NCBI RefSeq assembly: GCF_001758195.1
Contig: NZ_MASR01000001.1
Coordinates: 186,001 to 250,000, forward strand
DNA length: 64,000 bases
Direction: 5' to 3'
From: Pseudohongiella acticola
Lineage (GTDB): Bacteria; Pseudomonadota; Gammaproteobacteria; Pseudomonadales; Pseudohongiellaceae
Made by a program: the position numbers and the translations under genes. Below the pieces are notes generated by a model, which saw only the letters and a program-made list of their open reading frames with translations, was not told the origin of the DNA and did no database searches. Below are positions 7,903 through 18,878 of this stretch, one piece after another; within the stretch, counting starts at the first letter, position 1, and each line of letters begins with the position of its first letter.

Positions 7903-9180
7903 TTACACCGGGTAGTCGCGTTTGGCCGCGCCTTTATACAACTGGCGTGGCCGACCGATTTTATAGGCACTGCTGATCATCTCATTCCAGTGTGCAATCC
8001 AGCCCGGTGTGCGGCCCAGTGCAAATATTACGGTGAACATGCTGGTGGGGATGCCAATAGCCTTAAGGATAATGCCGGAGTAAAAATCAACATTGGGGTA
8101 CAGTTTACGCTCAATGAAATATTCATCTTCCAGAGCGATTTTTTCCAGACGTCGTGCGATTTTGAACAATGGATCGTTTTCAACACCGAGATCCGCCAGC
8201 ACTTCATCACAAATTTTACGCATGACTTTCGAGCGTGGGTCAAAGTTTTTGTAAACCCGGTGACCGAAGCCCATCAGGCGGAAAGGGTCGTCCTTATCTT
8301 TGGCTTTGGCAATGAATTCTTCGATACGGGACTCGTCGCCAATTTCATTCAGCATATTCAGCACTGCTTCATTGGCACCACCGTGAGCCGGCCCCCAAAG
8401 CGCTGCAATGCCGGAGGCAATGCAGGCATAAGGATTGGCACCAGTGGAGCCGGCCAGGCGAACAGTGGACGTCGATGCGTTCTGTTCGTGATCAGCATGC
8501 AGCAGGAAAATGACATCCATGGCCTTGGCCAGTACGGGGCTGACGTTAGGCGCCTCGGCCGGAACGCCGAACATCATGTGGAGGAAATTTTCTGAATAGC
8601 TGAGGGTGTTGAGCGGGGACATGGCAGGCTGGCCGATTGAATTTTTGTAGGTCATTGCCGCCAGCGTGGGCATTTTTGCAATCAGGCGAATAGCTGCCAG
8701 CTTGCGATGCTCGGCGTCATCAATGTCCAGCCCGTCGTGATACAGGGCTGCCAGCGCGCCGGTTAGTGAGATCAGGACGGCCATTGGATGCGAGTTGCGC
8801 TGAAAGCCGTTAAGCAATTGCGCGATCTGCGCATCGACCATGGTGTGCCGTGTAACTTCTTCAATAAAAGCCGCTTTGGCAGCGTCATCGGGCAGTTCGC
8901 CATTCAGCAGCAGGTAGCAGGTCTCCAGATAGTCGGAATTATCTGCCAGCTGATCAATGGGATAGCCTCTGTGCAGCAGAACGCCGGCGTCGCCATCAAT
9001 ATAGGTAATTGATGACTCCGTGGAAGCTGTCGACATGAACCCGGGATCATAGGTGAACACACCTTGTGAGACCAGTTTGCGAACATCAATGACGTCCGGG
9101 CCGATGGTGCCTTCCAGTACGGGAAGTTCAATCACTTCCTGGCTGCCGGCCAGGCTCAAGCGGGCTTTTTTTTTGTTCAC
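7903..9180 (-). CDS. gltA: type II citrate synthase
   Basis: Citrate synthase condenses oxaloacetate and acetyl-CoA, the entry step of the TCA cycle. The 425-residue protein carries the expected active-site segments: [14 protein letters not shown] and [11 protein letters not shown] with the two catalytic histidines, and VDFYSGIIL with the catalytic aspartate. The N-terminal beta-rich domain ([17 protein letters not shown]) is that of hexameric, NADH-sensitive Gram-negative enzymes; allostery is inferred from the family. The start ATG lies at 9178-9180 after a CAGGAGT-like site. The gene is divergent from sdhC across a 543-bp control region, the classical gltA/sdh arrangement, which suggests joint control. 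Confidence 0.97.
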   Translation of the reverse strand: MNKKKARLSLAGSQEVIELPVLEGTIGPDVIDVRKLVSQGVFTYDPGFMSTASTESSITYIDGDAGVLLHRGYPIDQLADNSDYLETCYLLLNGELPDDAAKAAFIEEVTRHTMVDAQIAQLLNGFQRNSHPMAVLISLTGALAALYHDGLDIDDAEHRKLAAIRLIAKMPTLAAMTYKNSIGQPAMSPLNTLSYSENFLHMMFGVPAEAPNVSPVLAKAMDVIFLLHADHEQNASTSTVRLAGSTGANPYACIASGIAALWGPAHGGANEAVLNMLNEIGDESRIEEFIAKAKDKDDPFRLMGFGHRVYKNFDPRSKVMRKICDEVLADLGVENDPLFKIARRLEKIALEDEYFIERKLYPNVDFYSGIILKAIGIPTSMFTVIFALGRTPGWIAHWNEMISSAYKIGRPRQLYKGAAKRDYPV

Positions 9181-9723
9181 TCATAGTGTACTCCTGACTG
9201 ATAAACTTCCAGCTGCCAGCGATTGCGTTTCATTGGAAACGACAAGCAGTCTGCTCTCGGTATGTTATCCCTCAATATATGTCGGTAACGGCCACTGACC
9301 TGTTACGCTGCGTCACGCGTTGTGTCTCATATATGTCATGCTGGGGGAGGCAGGGCCAGCGGCAAAACCGGTACTTTACCATAAACCGGCGCCGGGTCAC
9401 TCCCCGAATACGTATAAATTATTACAGTTGACAAAACGTTGTCATTTATTGGCGTAAAGCCATCCCTTCGCCTTGTGTTTTATTGTATTCCGATCCCTAT
9501 AAGTCTATACTCAGCGGCCGAACTCCCGGTCCCGTAACACGCCGGTGAAGTTAACGAAGCGCCTGAATGAACACAGAAAATTGTCCTCCCTGAGGGTCCT
9601 GCCTGAGGGGCATGAACAAGGGGGCACTGGTTCGGTTCAGACTCTCCGGAGGTTGATCAGCGCGTTGCGACTGGTCTTTTCGCTAACCGCGTCATGTAAT
9701 GACGCTTCACTAAGTGGCTGCCA
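9181..9723. other. 543-bp control region between gltA and sdhC
   Basis: No convincing gene is seen here. The plus strand holds a good candidate sdhC promoter (9483-9511). An inverted repeat TGACAA-AACG-TTGTCA (9429-9444) sits about 40 bp before it, a possible operator. ATATATGTC occurs twice, near 9275 and 9330. The gltA promoter must lie on the minus strand here but was not pinned down. A 60-codon open frame at 9545-9727 shows no family features and is not called. Confidence 0.6.
9483..9511 (+). promoter_or_regulatory. putative sdhC operon promoter
   Basis: TTGTAT (9483-9488), a 17-base spacer and TATACT (9506-9511) fit sigma-70. A start near 9518 would give a leader of about 206 bases before sdhC, long enough for post-transcriptional control of the whole TCA operon. 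Confidence 0.5.
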
Positions 9724-10098
9724 GTGAAAGACAACAGACCCAAGAATCTCGAACTCCAAACCATTAAATTTCCGCTACCGGCGATTACGTCGATCCTGCA
9801 TCGAATTTCCGGTGTGATCGTATTTGTAGGTATCGCCATTTTGCTGTTCCTGCTGGCAGAGTCACTGAGCTCGGAGCAGGGCTTCAATAATGTCCAGCAG
9901 TGGCTGACTGCGCCACTGGTCAAATTTGTGGTGTGGGGCGTGTTGGCAGGATTGCTTTATCACCTGATCGCAGGCATCAAGCACCTGGTCATGGATACGG
10001 GCACAGGCGAAAGCCTGCAGGGCGGTATTAACGCTGCCAGGCTTGTTGTCATCGTATCTGCAATCGCAATTATCGCCGCGGGGGTGTGGATATGGTGA
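9724..10098 (+). CDS. sdhC: succinate dehydrogenase cytochrome b556 subunit SdhC
   Basis: SdhC is one of the two membrane anchors of complex II and helps bind haem b and ubiquinone. The 124-residue protein begins at GTG 9724 and reads KDNRPKNLELQTIKFPLPAITSILHR, closely following the known family N-terminus, which decides the start. The serine and arginine of SILHRISG belong to the quinone site. YHLIAGIKHLVMD carries the haem-ligand histidine region. Three transmembrane helices are evident. The 3' end overlaps sdhD by 7 bases. It is the first gene of the sdhCDAB-suc block. Confidence 0.95.
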   Translation: MKDNRPKNLELQTIKFPLPAITSILHRISGVIVFVGIAILLFLLAESLSSEQGFNNVQQWLTAPLVKFVVWGVLAGLLYHLIAGIKHLVMDTGTGESLQGGINAARLVVIVSAIAIIAAGVWIW

Positions 10099-10460
10099 AG
10101 AATGTGATGAGTTTTGGCCGTAGTGGCCTGTCGGACTGGGTTATCCAGCGCGTCAGCGCGGTTATCCTGGCTGTCTATTTTGTTGGTCTGCTTGCTTTCA
10201 TGCTGCTGACCCCGGATCTGGGTTTTGCCGAATGGCAGGCGCTGTTCAGCAGTACCTGGATGCGAATCGCCAGTCTGGCGGCATTGCTTGCCCTGTGCGC
10301 ACACGCATGGATCGGGATGTGGACCATCGCCACGGATTACCTGAACAATTACATGATTGGCAATAAAGGCACTGTGATCAGGTTTCTGTTTCAGGCAGCC
10401 TGCGTGCTGTTGATATTCATCTACCTCGTCTGGGGTGTTCAGATTTTGTGGGGACTATAA
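10092..10460 (+). CDS. sdhD: succinate dehydrogenase membrane anchor SdhD
   Basis: SdhD pairs with SdhC to anchor the SdhAB catalytic part and form the quinone site. The 122-residue protein has three hydrophobic helices and the conserved segment HAWIGMWTIATDY, with the haem-ligand histidine and the quinone-site Asp-Tyr pair. The ATG at 10092 is preferred over an in-frame GTG at 10086, since MVKNVMSFGRSGLSDW matches the family start. It overlaps the end of sdhC by 7 bases, and its TAA abuts the sdhA ATG directly, so translation is probably coupled. Confidence 0.94.
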   Translation: MVKNVMSFGRSGLSDWVIQRVSAVILAVYFVGLLAFMLLTPDLGFAEWQALFSSTWMRIASLAALLALCAHAWIGMWTIATDYLNNYMIGNKGTVIRFLFQAACVLLIFIYLVWGVQILWGL

Positions 10461-12233
10461 ATGAGCGGTATTCGTACAATCACTTTTGATGCGGTCATTG
10501 TTGGCGGCGGCGGCGCGGGTATGCGTGCCTCCCTGCAACTGTCGCAGTCCGGTTACAAGACCGCCGTAATCAGCAAGGTGTTCCCCACACGTTCGCACAC
10601 GGTGTCAGCCCAGGGTGGCATAACCTGCGCCATTGCCAGTGATGATCCGAATGATGACTGGCGCTGGCATATGTATGACACCGTCAAGGGTTCTGACTAT
10701 ATTGGTGATCAGGACGCTATTGAATACATGTGTAGCGAAGGCCCCAAGACCGTGTTCGAACTGGAACATATGGGCCTGCCGTTTTCCCGAACCGAGAACG
10801 GCCGGATTTATCAGCGTCCTTTCGGTGGTCAGTCCAAAGATTTTGGCAAAGGTGGTCAGGCCGCGCGTACGTGCGCCGCTGCAGACCGGACCGGCCATGC
10901 CCTGTTGCATACGCTGTATCAGGGCAATGTGAAAAATGAGACGGTTTTCTTTAATGAATGGTATGCCGTGGACCTCGTTCGCAATGAGGACGGCGTCGTT
11001 GTCGGTGTTATTGCCATCTGCATCGAAACCGGTGAAACCGTTTTTGTTGAATCCAAAGCGACCGTGCTGGCCACCGGTGGCGCCGGTCGTATTTTTGCCT
11101 CTACCACCAACGCCCTGATCAACACCGGCGATGGTATCGGTATGGCGCTGCGCGCCGGTTATCCGATGCAGGATATGGAAATGTGGCAGTTCCACCCCAC
11201 CGGTATTCATGGCGCGGGTACGCTGGTCACGGAAGGCTGTCGTGGCGAAGGTGGCTACCTGATCAACAAGGATGGCGAGCGCTTCATGGAACGTTACGCC
11301 CCCAATGCGAAAGACCTGGCGGGCCGCGATGTAGTAGCACGCTCCATGGTTCAGGAAATTCTGGCCGGCAAGGGCTGTGGCCCCAAAGGTGATCACGTAC
11401 TGCTGAAGCTGGATCACCTGGGCGAAAAAGTATTGAACGAGAAACTGCCGGGCATTCTTGAGCTGTCGCGTACCTTTGCCCATGTGGATCCGGTTAAAGA
11501 GCCGATTCCGGTCATCCCGACCTGTCACTACATGATGGGTGGTATCCCGACCAACGTGAATGGTCAGGCGATCTCACAAAATGCAGACGGCGAAGACGAG
11601 CTCATTCACGGTCTGTTTGCGGTCGGTGAGGCTGCCTGTGTATCAGTTCACGGTGCCAATCGACTGGGTGGTAACTCATTGCTGGATCTGGTGGTATTTG
11701 GCCGGGCCGCGGGCAAACATATCGAAAGCATGCTGGGTCAGGGCGTTGAGTACCGGGCCGCCTCGGAAGCGGATATCGAGAAGGCCATGGCGCGCCTGAA
11801 TCGACTTAACAACTCTACCGAAGGTGAGGATGTTGCCGACCTGCGCGAAGAGCTGCAGAGCATCATGCAGAACCACTTTGGTGTGTTCCGTACCGGTGAC
11901 TTCATGCGTGAAGGCATCAAGAAGCTGGAAGCACTTCGCCCCCGTATTGCAAACGTGAAGCTGGGTGACAAGAGCAACGCATTCAATACGGCGCGCATCG
12001 AAGCACTGGAATTGGAGAATCTGTTCGAAGTGGCGGAAGCCACCGCATTGTCGGCGGAAGCACGCACCGAAAGTCGCGGCGCGCATGCGCGCGAAGACTA
12101 CCAGGAGCGTGACGATGAAAACTGGCTGTGCCACTCGGTTTATCATCCGACCTCGCGCCAGTTGACCAAGCGTGCTGTTAATTTTGCACCCAAAACAGTC
12201 GACAAGTTCGAGCCCAAGATTCGTACCTATTAA
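10461..12233 (+). CDS. sdhA: succinate dehydrogenase flavoprotein subunit SdhA
   Basis: SdhA oxidises succinate to fumarate using covalently bound FAD. The 590-residue protein shows the Rossmann motif [12 protein letters not shown], the FAD-linked histidine in [13 protein letters not shown] (about residue 44-58), the substrate-site segment [22 protein letters not shown], the catalytic arginine region [19 protein letters not shown], and [18 protein letters not shown] near the C-terminal third. The length is as expected. The gene starts at the base after the sdhD stop and is followed after 19 bases by sdhB, with AAAGGTGA as ribosome site for the latter. Confidence 0.98.
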   Translation: MSGIRTITFDAVIVGGGGAGMRASLQLSQSGYKTAVISKVFPTRSHTVSAQGGITCAIASDDPNDDWRWHMYDTVKGSDYIGDQDAIEYMCSEGPKTVFELEHMGLPFSRTENGRIYQRPFGGQSKDFGKGGQAARTCAAADRTGHALLHTLYQGNVKNETVFFNEWYAVDLVRNEDGVVVGVIAICIETGETVFVESKATVLATGGAGRIFASTTNALINTGDGIGMALRAGYPMQDMEMWQFHPTGIHGAGTLVTEGCRGEGGYLINKDGERFMERYAPNAKDLAGRDVVARSMVQEILAGKGCGPKGDHVLLKLDHLGEKVLNEKLPGILELSRTFAHVDPVKEPIPVIPTCHYMMGGIPTNVNGQAISQNADGEDELIHGLFAVGEAACVSVHGANRLGGNSLLDLVVFGRAAGKHIESMLGQGVEYRAASEADIEKAMARLNRLNNSTEGEDVADLREELQSIMQNHFGVFRTGDFMREGIKKLEALRPRIANVKLGDKSNAFNTARIEALELENLFEVAEATALSAEARTESRGAHAREDYQERDDENWLCHSVYHPTSRQLTKRAVNFAPKTVDKFEPKIRTY

Positions 12234-12252
12234 TAAACAAAGGTGAACTAAC

Positions 12253-12960
12253 GTGTTAGTCAGTGTTTATCGTTACAACCCGGAAACAGACAGCAAGCCA
12301 TTCATGCAGGATTACGAGATTGAACTGCCGGAAGGTCGTGATCTGATGGTGCTGGATGTTCTGGCCCTGATCAAGAAGCAGGATCAGACTGTTGCCTACC
12401 GTCGCTCCTGCCGGGAAGGTGTTTGTGGCTCTGATGGTATGAACATGAACGGTACCAATGGTCTGGCGTGTATCACGCCGGTATCGGTCGCCACCAAGGG
12501 CGGTAATAAACTGGTACTGCGCCCACTGCCGGGTCTGCCGGTTGTCCGCGACCTGGTGGTTGACATGAGCATCTTCTACGAGCAGTTCGAAAAGGTTAAA
12601 CCTTTCCTGCTTAATGACACACCGGCGCCCGCCATTGAGCGCCTGCAGTCGCCTGAGGATCGCGCCAAGCTCGACGGTCTGTACGAGTGCATTCTGTGCG
12701 CATGCTGCAGCACCAGTTGCCCGTCATTCTGGTGGAACCCGGACAAGTTCATTGGTCCTGCCGGTCTGCTGCAGGCATACCGCTTCCTGGCAGATAGCCG
12801 GGACCTGGCGACCGAAGAACGTCTTGAGGGCCTGGAAGATCCGTTCAGCGTGTTCCGCTGCCGGGGCGTCATGAACTGTGTCGCGGTGTGCCCCAAGGGC
12901 CTGAATCCGACCAAGGCTATTGGTCATATACGCCACATGCTATTGCAGCGCGGCGCCTGA
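12253..12960 (+). CDS. sdhB: succinate dehydrogenase iron-sulfur subunit SdhB
   Basis: SdhB carries electrons from FAD to ubiquinone through three clusters. All ligands are visible: CREGVCGSDGMNMNG and the later Cys for [2Fe-2S], CILCACCSTSCPSFWW for [4Fe-4S], and CRGVMNCVAVCPKGLNP completing the [3Fe-4S] set. The 235-residue length is typical. The start is GTG (12253), supported by the upstream AAAGGTGA and by the family start before VYRYNPETD. It is the fourth sdh gene; an 88-bp gap with a hairpin (12980-13027) separates it from sucA. Confidence 0.97.
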   Translation: MLVSVYRYNPETDSKPFMQDYEIELPEGRDLMVLDVLALIKKQDQTVAYRRSCREGVCGSDGMNMNGTNGLACITPVSVATKGGNKLVLRPLPGLPVVRDLVVDMSIFYEQFEKVKPFLLNDTPAPAIERLQSPEDRAKLDGLYECILCACCSTSCPSFWWNPDKFIGPAGLLQAYRFLADSRDLATEERLEGLEDPFSVFRCRGVMNCVAVCPKGLNPTKAIGHIRHMLLQRGA

Positions 12961-12979
12961 GGAACCAGTATTTTTTATA

Positions 12980-13027
12980 GAGGCGTTTCCGGTGCCGCTC
13001 ACAAGGTGGTTATCGAGAAACCGCCTC
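12980..13027 (+). repeat. hairpin in the sdhB-sucA gap
   Basis: GAGGCGTTTC (12980-12989) can pair with GAAACCGCCTC (13017-13027) with a single-base bulge and a 27-base loop. It lacks a T run, so processing or mRNA stability between the sdh and suc segments is more likely than termination. Confidence 0.45.
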
Positions 13028-13048
13028 TGTTGACCGGGAATTATTGAA

Positions 13049-15892
13049 ATGCATAACAGCATCATGGAGTTAATGTGGAGCACCGGACACCTGTCTGGTG
13101 GCAACGCGGAGTACGTTGAGCAGTTGTATGATCAGTATCTGACTGATCCTGACAATGTGGCTGAGGAATGGCGCCGCTATTTTGACGAGTTGCCCAAAAT
13201 CGCCGAGCAGAATCAGGGCGATGTCTCTCACAAGGAGATACAGGAGTATTTTCGTCGTATTGGCAAAACCAGCCGGTTTATGCCTGTGCTCAGTAATGAC
13301 GTTGTTGTCAATTCCGAGCATGAAAACAAGCAGGTTCAGGTTCTCCACCTGATAAGCTCATACCGCGTTCGTGGCCATCAAAAGGCGACACTGGATCCAT
13401 TGTCCCTGATGCATCGTGAACGGGTGCCGGATCTCGAGCTGGATTTCCATAACCTTTCTCCTGCCGACAATTCCACAGTATTCCAGACGGGTTCACTGCA
13501 TATCAATCGCGACACCGCAACGCTGCGCGAGCTGGTTGACGTTCTGGAAAAAATCTATTGCGGATCGATTGGTTATGAATTCATGCACATTGTGGATCTG
13601 GCCGAGAAGCAGTGGATACAAAAGCGAATAGAGCCCAAACATGGTAATCCGGGTTTTGAGCCTGAAGTACAGCGACACCTTCTGGAGCGTCTGGCTGCCG
13701 CCGAGGGTCTGGAAAAACACCTGGACTCCAAATACCCGGGTACCAAGCGCTTTGGTCTTGAAGGTGGCGAGAGCCTGATCCCGCTGGTGGATGAACTGAT
13801 CCAGCGTGCCGGCAGTTATGGTGTAAAGGAAGTTGTGATGGGCATGGCCCACCGCGGAAGACTTAACATGCTGGTCAATATTCTGGGTAAGAACCCGGCG
13901 GACCTGTTCAGCGAGTTTGAAGGCCGAACCGAATACAAAAGTTCTGGTGACGTTAAGTACCATCAGGGCTTTTCATCCAACATCATGACGCCCGGTGGTG
14001 AAGTGCACCTGGCGATGGCGTTTAACCCGTCACACCTGGAAATTGTCTCCCCCGTGGTAGAAGGTTCGGTGCGGGCACGCCAGGATCGTCGCAAGGACAA
14101 CCTGGGTCATGCCGTTGTGCCTATCAGCATTCATGGTGATGCCGCTTTCGCGGGGCAGGGCGTGGTCATGGAAACATTCCAGATGTCGCAGACCCGTGCC
14201 TATGCCACCGGCGGCACCGTCCATATCATCATCAACAACCAGGTTGGCTTTACCACCAGCCGTCAGGACGATGCGCGTTCGACAGAGTATTGTACTGATG
14301 TGGCAAAAATGGTCCAGGCTCCGATTTTTCATGTCAATGCGGATGATCCGGAAGCCGTGCTGTTTGTCACTCAACTTGCGCTTGATTTCAGGTACGAGTT
14401 CAAAAAAGACGTGGTGATTGACCTCGTCTGTTATCGCCGCCGTGGTCACAACGAGACCGACGAGCCGGCGTCGACGCAGCCGACCATGTACCAGACCATT
14501 CGCCAACACCCGACCACGCGCGCGCTGTATGCGGAACGCATGATCAGCGAAGGTGTTGTCAGCAGCGAAGAAGTGGACGAAATGAATTCGTCTTATCGTA
14601 GCGCGCTGGACACAGGCTCTCACGTGGTCAAGAGTCTGATTAAAGAACCCAATGTTGAAATGTTTGTCGACTGGAATCCTTATCTGGGGCACACCTGGAG
14701 TCCGCATTACAATACCTCGATAAAACTGGAAACGCTGCAGGCGCTGGCGAAAAAAGTGACTTCGGTGCCCAAGAATCTGACCTTGCACCGTCAGGTGCAG
14801 AAGATTGCCGATGACCGTCAGAAGATGGCTGATGGCGAGTTGCCGGTTGACTGGGGTTTTGCTGAAACCCTGGCTTATGCCAGTGTGCTGACCAGCGGCA
14901 ATCGAATCCGTATCACGGGCCAGGATGTGGGGCGGGGTACATTCTCGCACCGGCATGCTGTGCTGCGCGACCAGAACTCCGAGGAGGAATATATTCCACT
15001 GCGGACACTGGTGGCGGATCCGAAAATGTTCTGCATTTACGATTCACTGTTGTCGGAAGAGGCGGTACTGGCGTTTGAGTACGGTTACGCGACGACAGCG
15101 CCCAATGCACTGGTGATCTGGGAAGCCCAGTTCGGTGATTTTGCCAACTCGGCACAGGTTGTGATTGACCAGTTTATTACCAGCGGCGAACACAAGTGGC
15201 AGCGCCTGTGTGGGTTGACCATGTTGTTGCCGCACGGTTATGAAGGTCAGGGGCCGGAACATTCGTCAGCACGCCTGGAGCGTTTCCTGCAGATGTGCGC
15301 TGAACACAATATTCAGGTCTGTCTGCCGACAACGTCAGCGCAGGTGTTCCATATGCTGCGCAAACAGGTGCTGTGTCCATTGCGCAAGCCACTGATCGTG
15401 ATGTCACCAAAAAGTTTGTTGAGGCACAAGGAAACCACAGCGACGCTGGAGGAGCTGGCCGAAGGTTCATTCCAGGTGGTGATAGACGAAACTGATGACA
15501 ATATCGTCAAGAAGAAGGTTGATCGGGTCATTCTGTGTTCGGGTAAGGTCTATTACGACCTGCGCGCCGAGCGCCGTAGCCGGGAAATCGAAAACATTGC
15601 CATTATTCGCCTGGAGCAACTGTATCCGTTCCCGGAAGCGGATCTGACTGAGGCAATGAAACAGTACTCAAACGTCAGCGACGTGGTCTGGTGCCAGGAA
15701 GAACCCATGAACCAGGGTGCCTGGTATTCAAGTCAGCATCATATGCGAAACGTGCTCCAAAATCTTGGCTCCAGTGTCAATCTGCGTTATGCCGGCCGTG
15801 AAGCATCTGCATCACCTGCAGCAGGTTACCCGGCGTTGCATTTGAAGCAGCTGAAAGCGTTTCTTGAGCAGGCGCTGGGCGATAAGGAGTGA
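13049..15892 (+). CDS. sucA: 2-oxoglutarate dehydrogenase E1 component
   Basis: SucA is the thiamine-diphosphate E1 subunit that decarboxylates 2-oxoglutarate and passes the succinyl group to SucB. The 947-residue protein has the short E1 N-terminal helix (SGGNAEYVEQLYDQYLTDPDNV) that contacts E2/E3. It also has VMGMAHRGRLNML, FNPSHLEIVSPVVEGSVRARQDR, GDAAFAGQGVVMET, the DPEAV and CYRRRGHNETDEP segments of the ThDP fold, and GRGTFSHRHAVLRDQ in the C-terminal half. ATG 13049 starts the family N-terminus. It belongs to the sucAB-lpd-sucCD run, probably co-transcribed with sdh. Confidence 0.97.
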   Translation: MHNSIMELMWSTGHLSGGNAEYVEQLYDQYLTDPDNVAEEWRRYFDELPKIAEQNQGDVSHKEIQEYFRRIGKTSRFMPVLSNDVVVNSEHENKQVQVLHLISSYRVRGHQKATLDPLSLMHRERVPDLELDFHNLSPADNSTVFQTGSLHINRDTATLRELVDVLEKIYCGSIGYEFMHIVDLAEKQWIQKRIEPKHGNPGFEPEVQRHLLERLAAAEGLEKHLDSKYPGTKRFGLEGGESLIPLVDELIQRAGSYGVKEVVMGMAHRGRLNMLVNILGKNPADLFSEFEGRTEYKSSGDVKYHQGFSSNIMTPGGEVHLAMAFNPSHLEIVSPVVEGSVRARQDRRKDNLGHAVVPISIHGDAAFAGQGVVMETFQMSQTRAYATGGTVHIIINNQVGFTTSRQDDARSTEYCTDVAKMVQAPIFHVNADDPEAVLFVTQLALDFRYEFKKDVVIDLVCYRRRGHNETDEPASTQPTMYQTIRQHPTTRALYAERMISEGVVSSEEVDEMNSSYRSALDTGSHVVKSLIKEPNVEMFVDWNPYLGHTWSPHYNTSIKLETLQALAKKVTSVPKNLTLHRQVQKIADDRQKMADGELPVDWGFAETLAYASVLTSGNRIRITGQDVGRGTFSHRHAVLRDQNSEEEYIPLRTLVADPKMFCIYDSLLSEEAVLAFEYGYATTAPNALVIWEAQFGDFANSAQVVIDQFITSGEHKWQRLCGLTMLLPHGYEGQGPEHSSARLERFLQMCAEHNIQVCLPTTSAQVFHMLRKQVLCPLRKPLIVMSPKSLLRHKETTATLEELAEGSFQVVIDETDDNIVKKKVDRVILCSGKVYYDLRAERRSREIENIAIIRLEQLYPFPEADLTEAMKQYSNVSDVVWCQEEPMNQGAWYSSQHHMRNVLQNLGSSVNLRYAGREASASPAAGYPALHLKQLKAFLEQALGDKE

Positions 15893-15993
15893 ATGCCAGG
15901 GGTTTGCCTGCAAATCAGTTTGGATGGTAATTGAATTTTAAAATTAAGGTTTGATGAATAAAAATCAGACACACATGAGTGTAAGGAACAGAC

Positions 15994-17265
15994 ATGTCTA
16001 TTGAGATCAAAGCACCAACACTGCCGGAATCAGTGCCAGATGGCACTATCGCAAGCTGGCACAAGAAGGCTGGTGATGCAGTCAAGCGCGATGAACTCCT
16101 TGTTGATATCGAAACCGACAAGGTTGTCATTGAAGTGGTATCGCCTGCAGACGGTGTTCTGGAGAAGATTGTTAAGGATTCTGGTGACACCATCGTCAGC
16201 AACGAACTGATTGCTCTGGTCAAAGAGGGTGCTGCCGCATCCGGCGGCGACAAATCTTCTGCGTCAGATGATGACAAGGGCGATAACAAGTCGGAGAGCA
16301 AGTCCGACAGCCAGTCAGACAAAAAGAGTGGTTCAGGCACTGACAAAAAATCCGAATCAGCATCAGATGACGCACCGTTGCTGAGCCCTGCTGCCAAGAA
16401 ACTGGCAGAAGAGCATGGCCTCAAGGCTGACCAGATCAGTGGCAGCGGTAAAGATGGCCGTGTCACCAAAGAAGATGTGATGAGTGCCATTGAAGGCGGC
16501 TCTAAATCCGCTTCCAGCTCCTCCAGCAAGCGCGAGCATCCAGTGGCCGACATGTCATCCGGGCGCGTTGAGGAACGTGTGCCAATGAGCCGCCTGCGTG
16601 CCAAGGTGGCGGAGCGACTGCTGCAGGCGTCGCAGACGACTGCCATGCTCACGACCTTCAATGAAGTGAATATGGAGCCGGTGATGTCACTGCGCTCGCG
16701 CTATAAGGACCAGTTCGAAAAAGCGCATGATGGTGTGCGTCTGGGCTTCATGTCCTTCTTTGTCCGTGCCTGTGTTGAAGCGCTGAAACGTTACCCTGCG
16801 GTCAATGCGTCAATTGACGGCAGTGACATTGTCTACCATGGCTATCAGGATATCGGTGTTGCGGTATCGTCGCCTCGCGGCCTGGTTGTGCCCGTGCTGC
16901 GCAATGCCGACCACATGAGTCTGGCGCAGGTAGAAGGCAAGATTCGTGAATATGGCCTGAAAGCAAAAGACGGCAAATTGTCCATGGATGAGATGACAGG
17001 CGGCACATTTACCATCTCCAATGGCGGTGTGTTTGGGTCTCTGTTGTCTACGCCCATTCTTAACCCGCCACAAACCGCGATTCTGGGAATGCACAAAATC
17101 CAGGAGCGCCCGATGGCAGTTAACGGCAAAGTCGAAATATTGCCAATGATGTACCTCGCGCTGTCGTATGACCACCGCATTATAGATGGCAAAGAGGCCG
17201 TACAGTTCCTGGTTACAATCAAAGATCTGTTGGAAGATCCTGCGAGAATCCTGCTGGAGATCTGA
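15994..17265 (+). CDS. sucB: dihydrolipoyllysine succinyltransferase (OGDH E2)
   Basis: SucB is the E2 core that transfers succinyl groups to CoA. Residues 1-78 form one lipoyl domain with the lipoyl-lysine K43 in [10 protein letters not shown]. Residues about 80-127 form an unusually charged linker rich in Ser, Asp and Lys, instead of the common Ala-Pro linker. The E1/E3-binding domain follows ([15 protein letters not shown] to GRVTKEDV, about 129-165), then a Ser-rich linker and the catalytic domain ending in [13 protein letters not shown] with the active-site histidine. Length is 423 residues. AAGGAA precedes the ATG. It lies 101 bases after sucA. Confidence 0.97.
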   Translation: MSIEIKAPTLPESVPDGTIASWHKKAGDAVKRDELLVDIETDKVVIEVVSPADGVLEKIVKDSGDTIVSNELIALVKEGAAASGGDKSSASDDDKGDNKSESKSDSQSDKKSGSGTDKKSESASDDAPLLSPAAKKLAEEHGLKADQISGSGKDGRVTKEDVMSAIEGGSKSASSSSSKREHPVADMSSGRVEERVPMSRLRAKVAERLLQASQTTAMLTTFNEVNMEPVMSLRSRYKDQFEKAHDGVRLGFMSFFVRACVEALKRYPAVNASIDGSDIVYHGYQDIGVAVSSPRGLVVPVLRNADHMSLAQVEGKIREYGLKAKDGKLSMDEMTGGTFTISNGGVFGSLLSTPILNPPQTAILGMHKIQERPMAVNGKVEILPMMYLALSYDHRIIDGKEAVQFLVTIKDLLEDPARILLEI

Positions 17266-17313
17266 TGGTCGGCGCTGCGGCGCTGGATCAGAGCCAGCAC
17301 TTTTCTCGCCTCG

Positions 17314-17348
17314 CATGAGCCACAGCAACACAAGCGCTGTGGCTCATG
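17314..17348 (+). repeat. perfect 13-bp hairpin in the sucB-lpd gap
   Basis: CATGAGCCACAGC (17314-17326) pairs perfectly with GCTGTGGCTCATG (17336-17348) around a 9-base loop; one G-U and one further pair extend the base. No T run follows. It probably acts as an RNA stability or processing element inside the suc operon. Confidence 0.7.
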
Positions 17349-17370
17349 TGTTTCACGGATCAGTAACTGA

Positions 17371-18846
<1,476 letters not shown>

Positions 18847-18878
18847 TTCATGCGCTTTTATAACAGAGGAATTACAGA

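Noticed and set aside
7720-8595. Plus-strand 291-codon frame over the tRNA and gltA.
   Set aside because: It runs through the tRNA, the terminator and antisense to gltA; not a gene.
9545-9727. A 60-codon frame in the gltA-sdhC gap, ending in sdhC's start.
   Set aside because: No clear ribosome site, no family similarity recognised; more likely part of the sdhC leader.
10605-11528. A 307-codon minus-strand frame inside sdhA.
   Set aside because: The plus strand encodes conserved SdhA throughout; the antisense product is low in structure signals and has no ribosome site.
14030-14956. A 308-codon minus-strand frame inside sucA.
   Set aside because: Antisense shadow of conserved E1 sequence.
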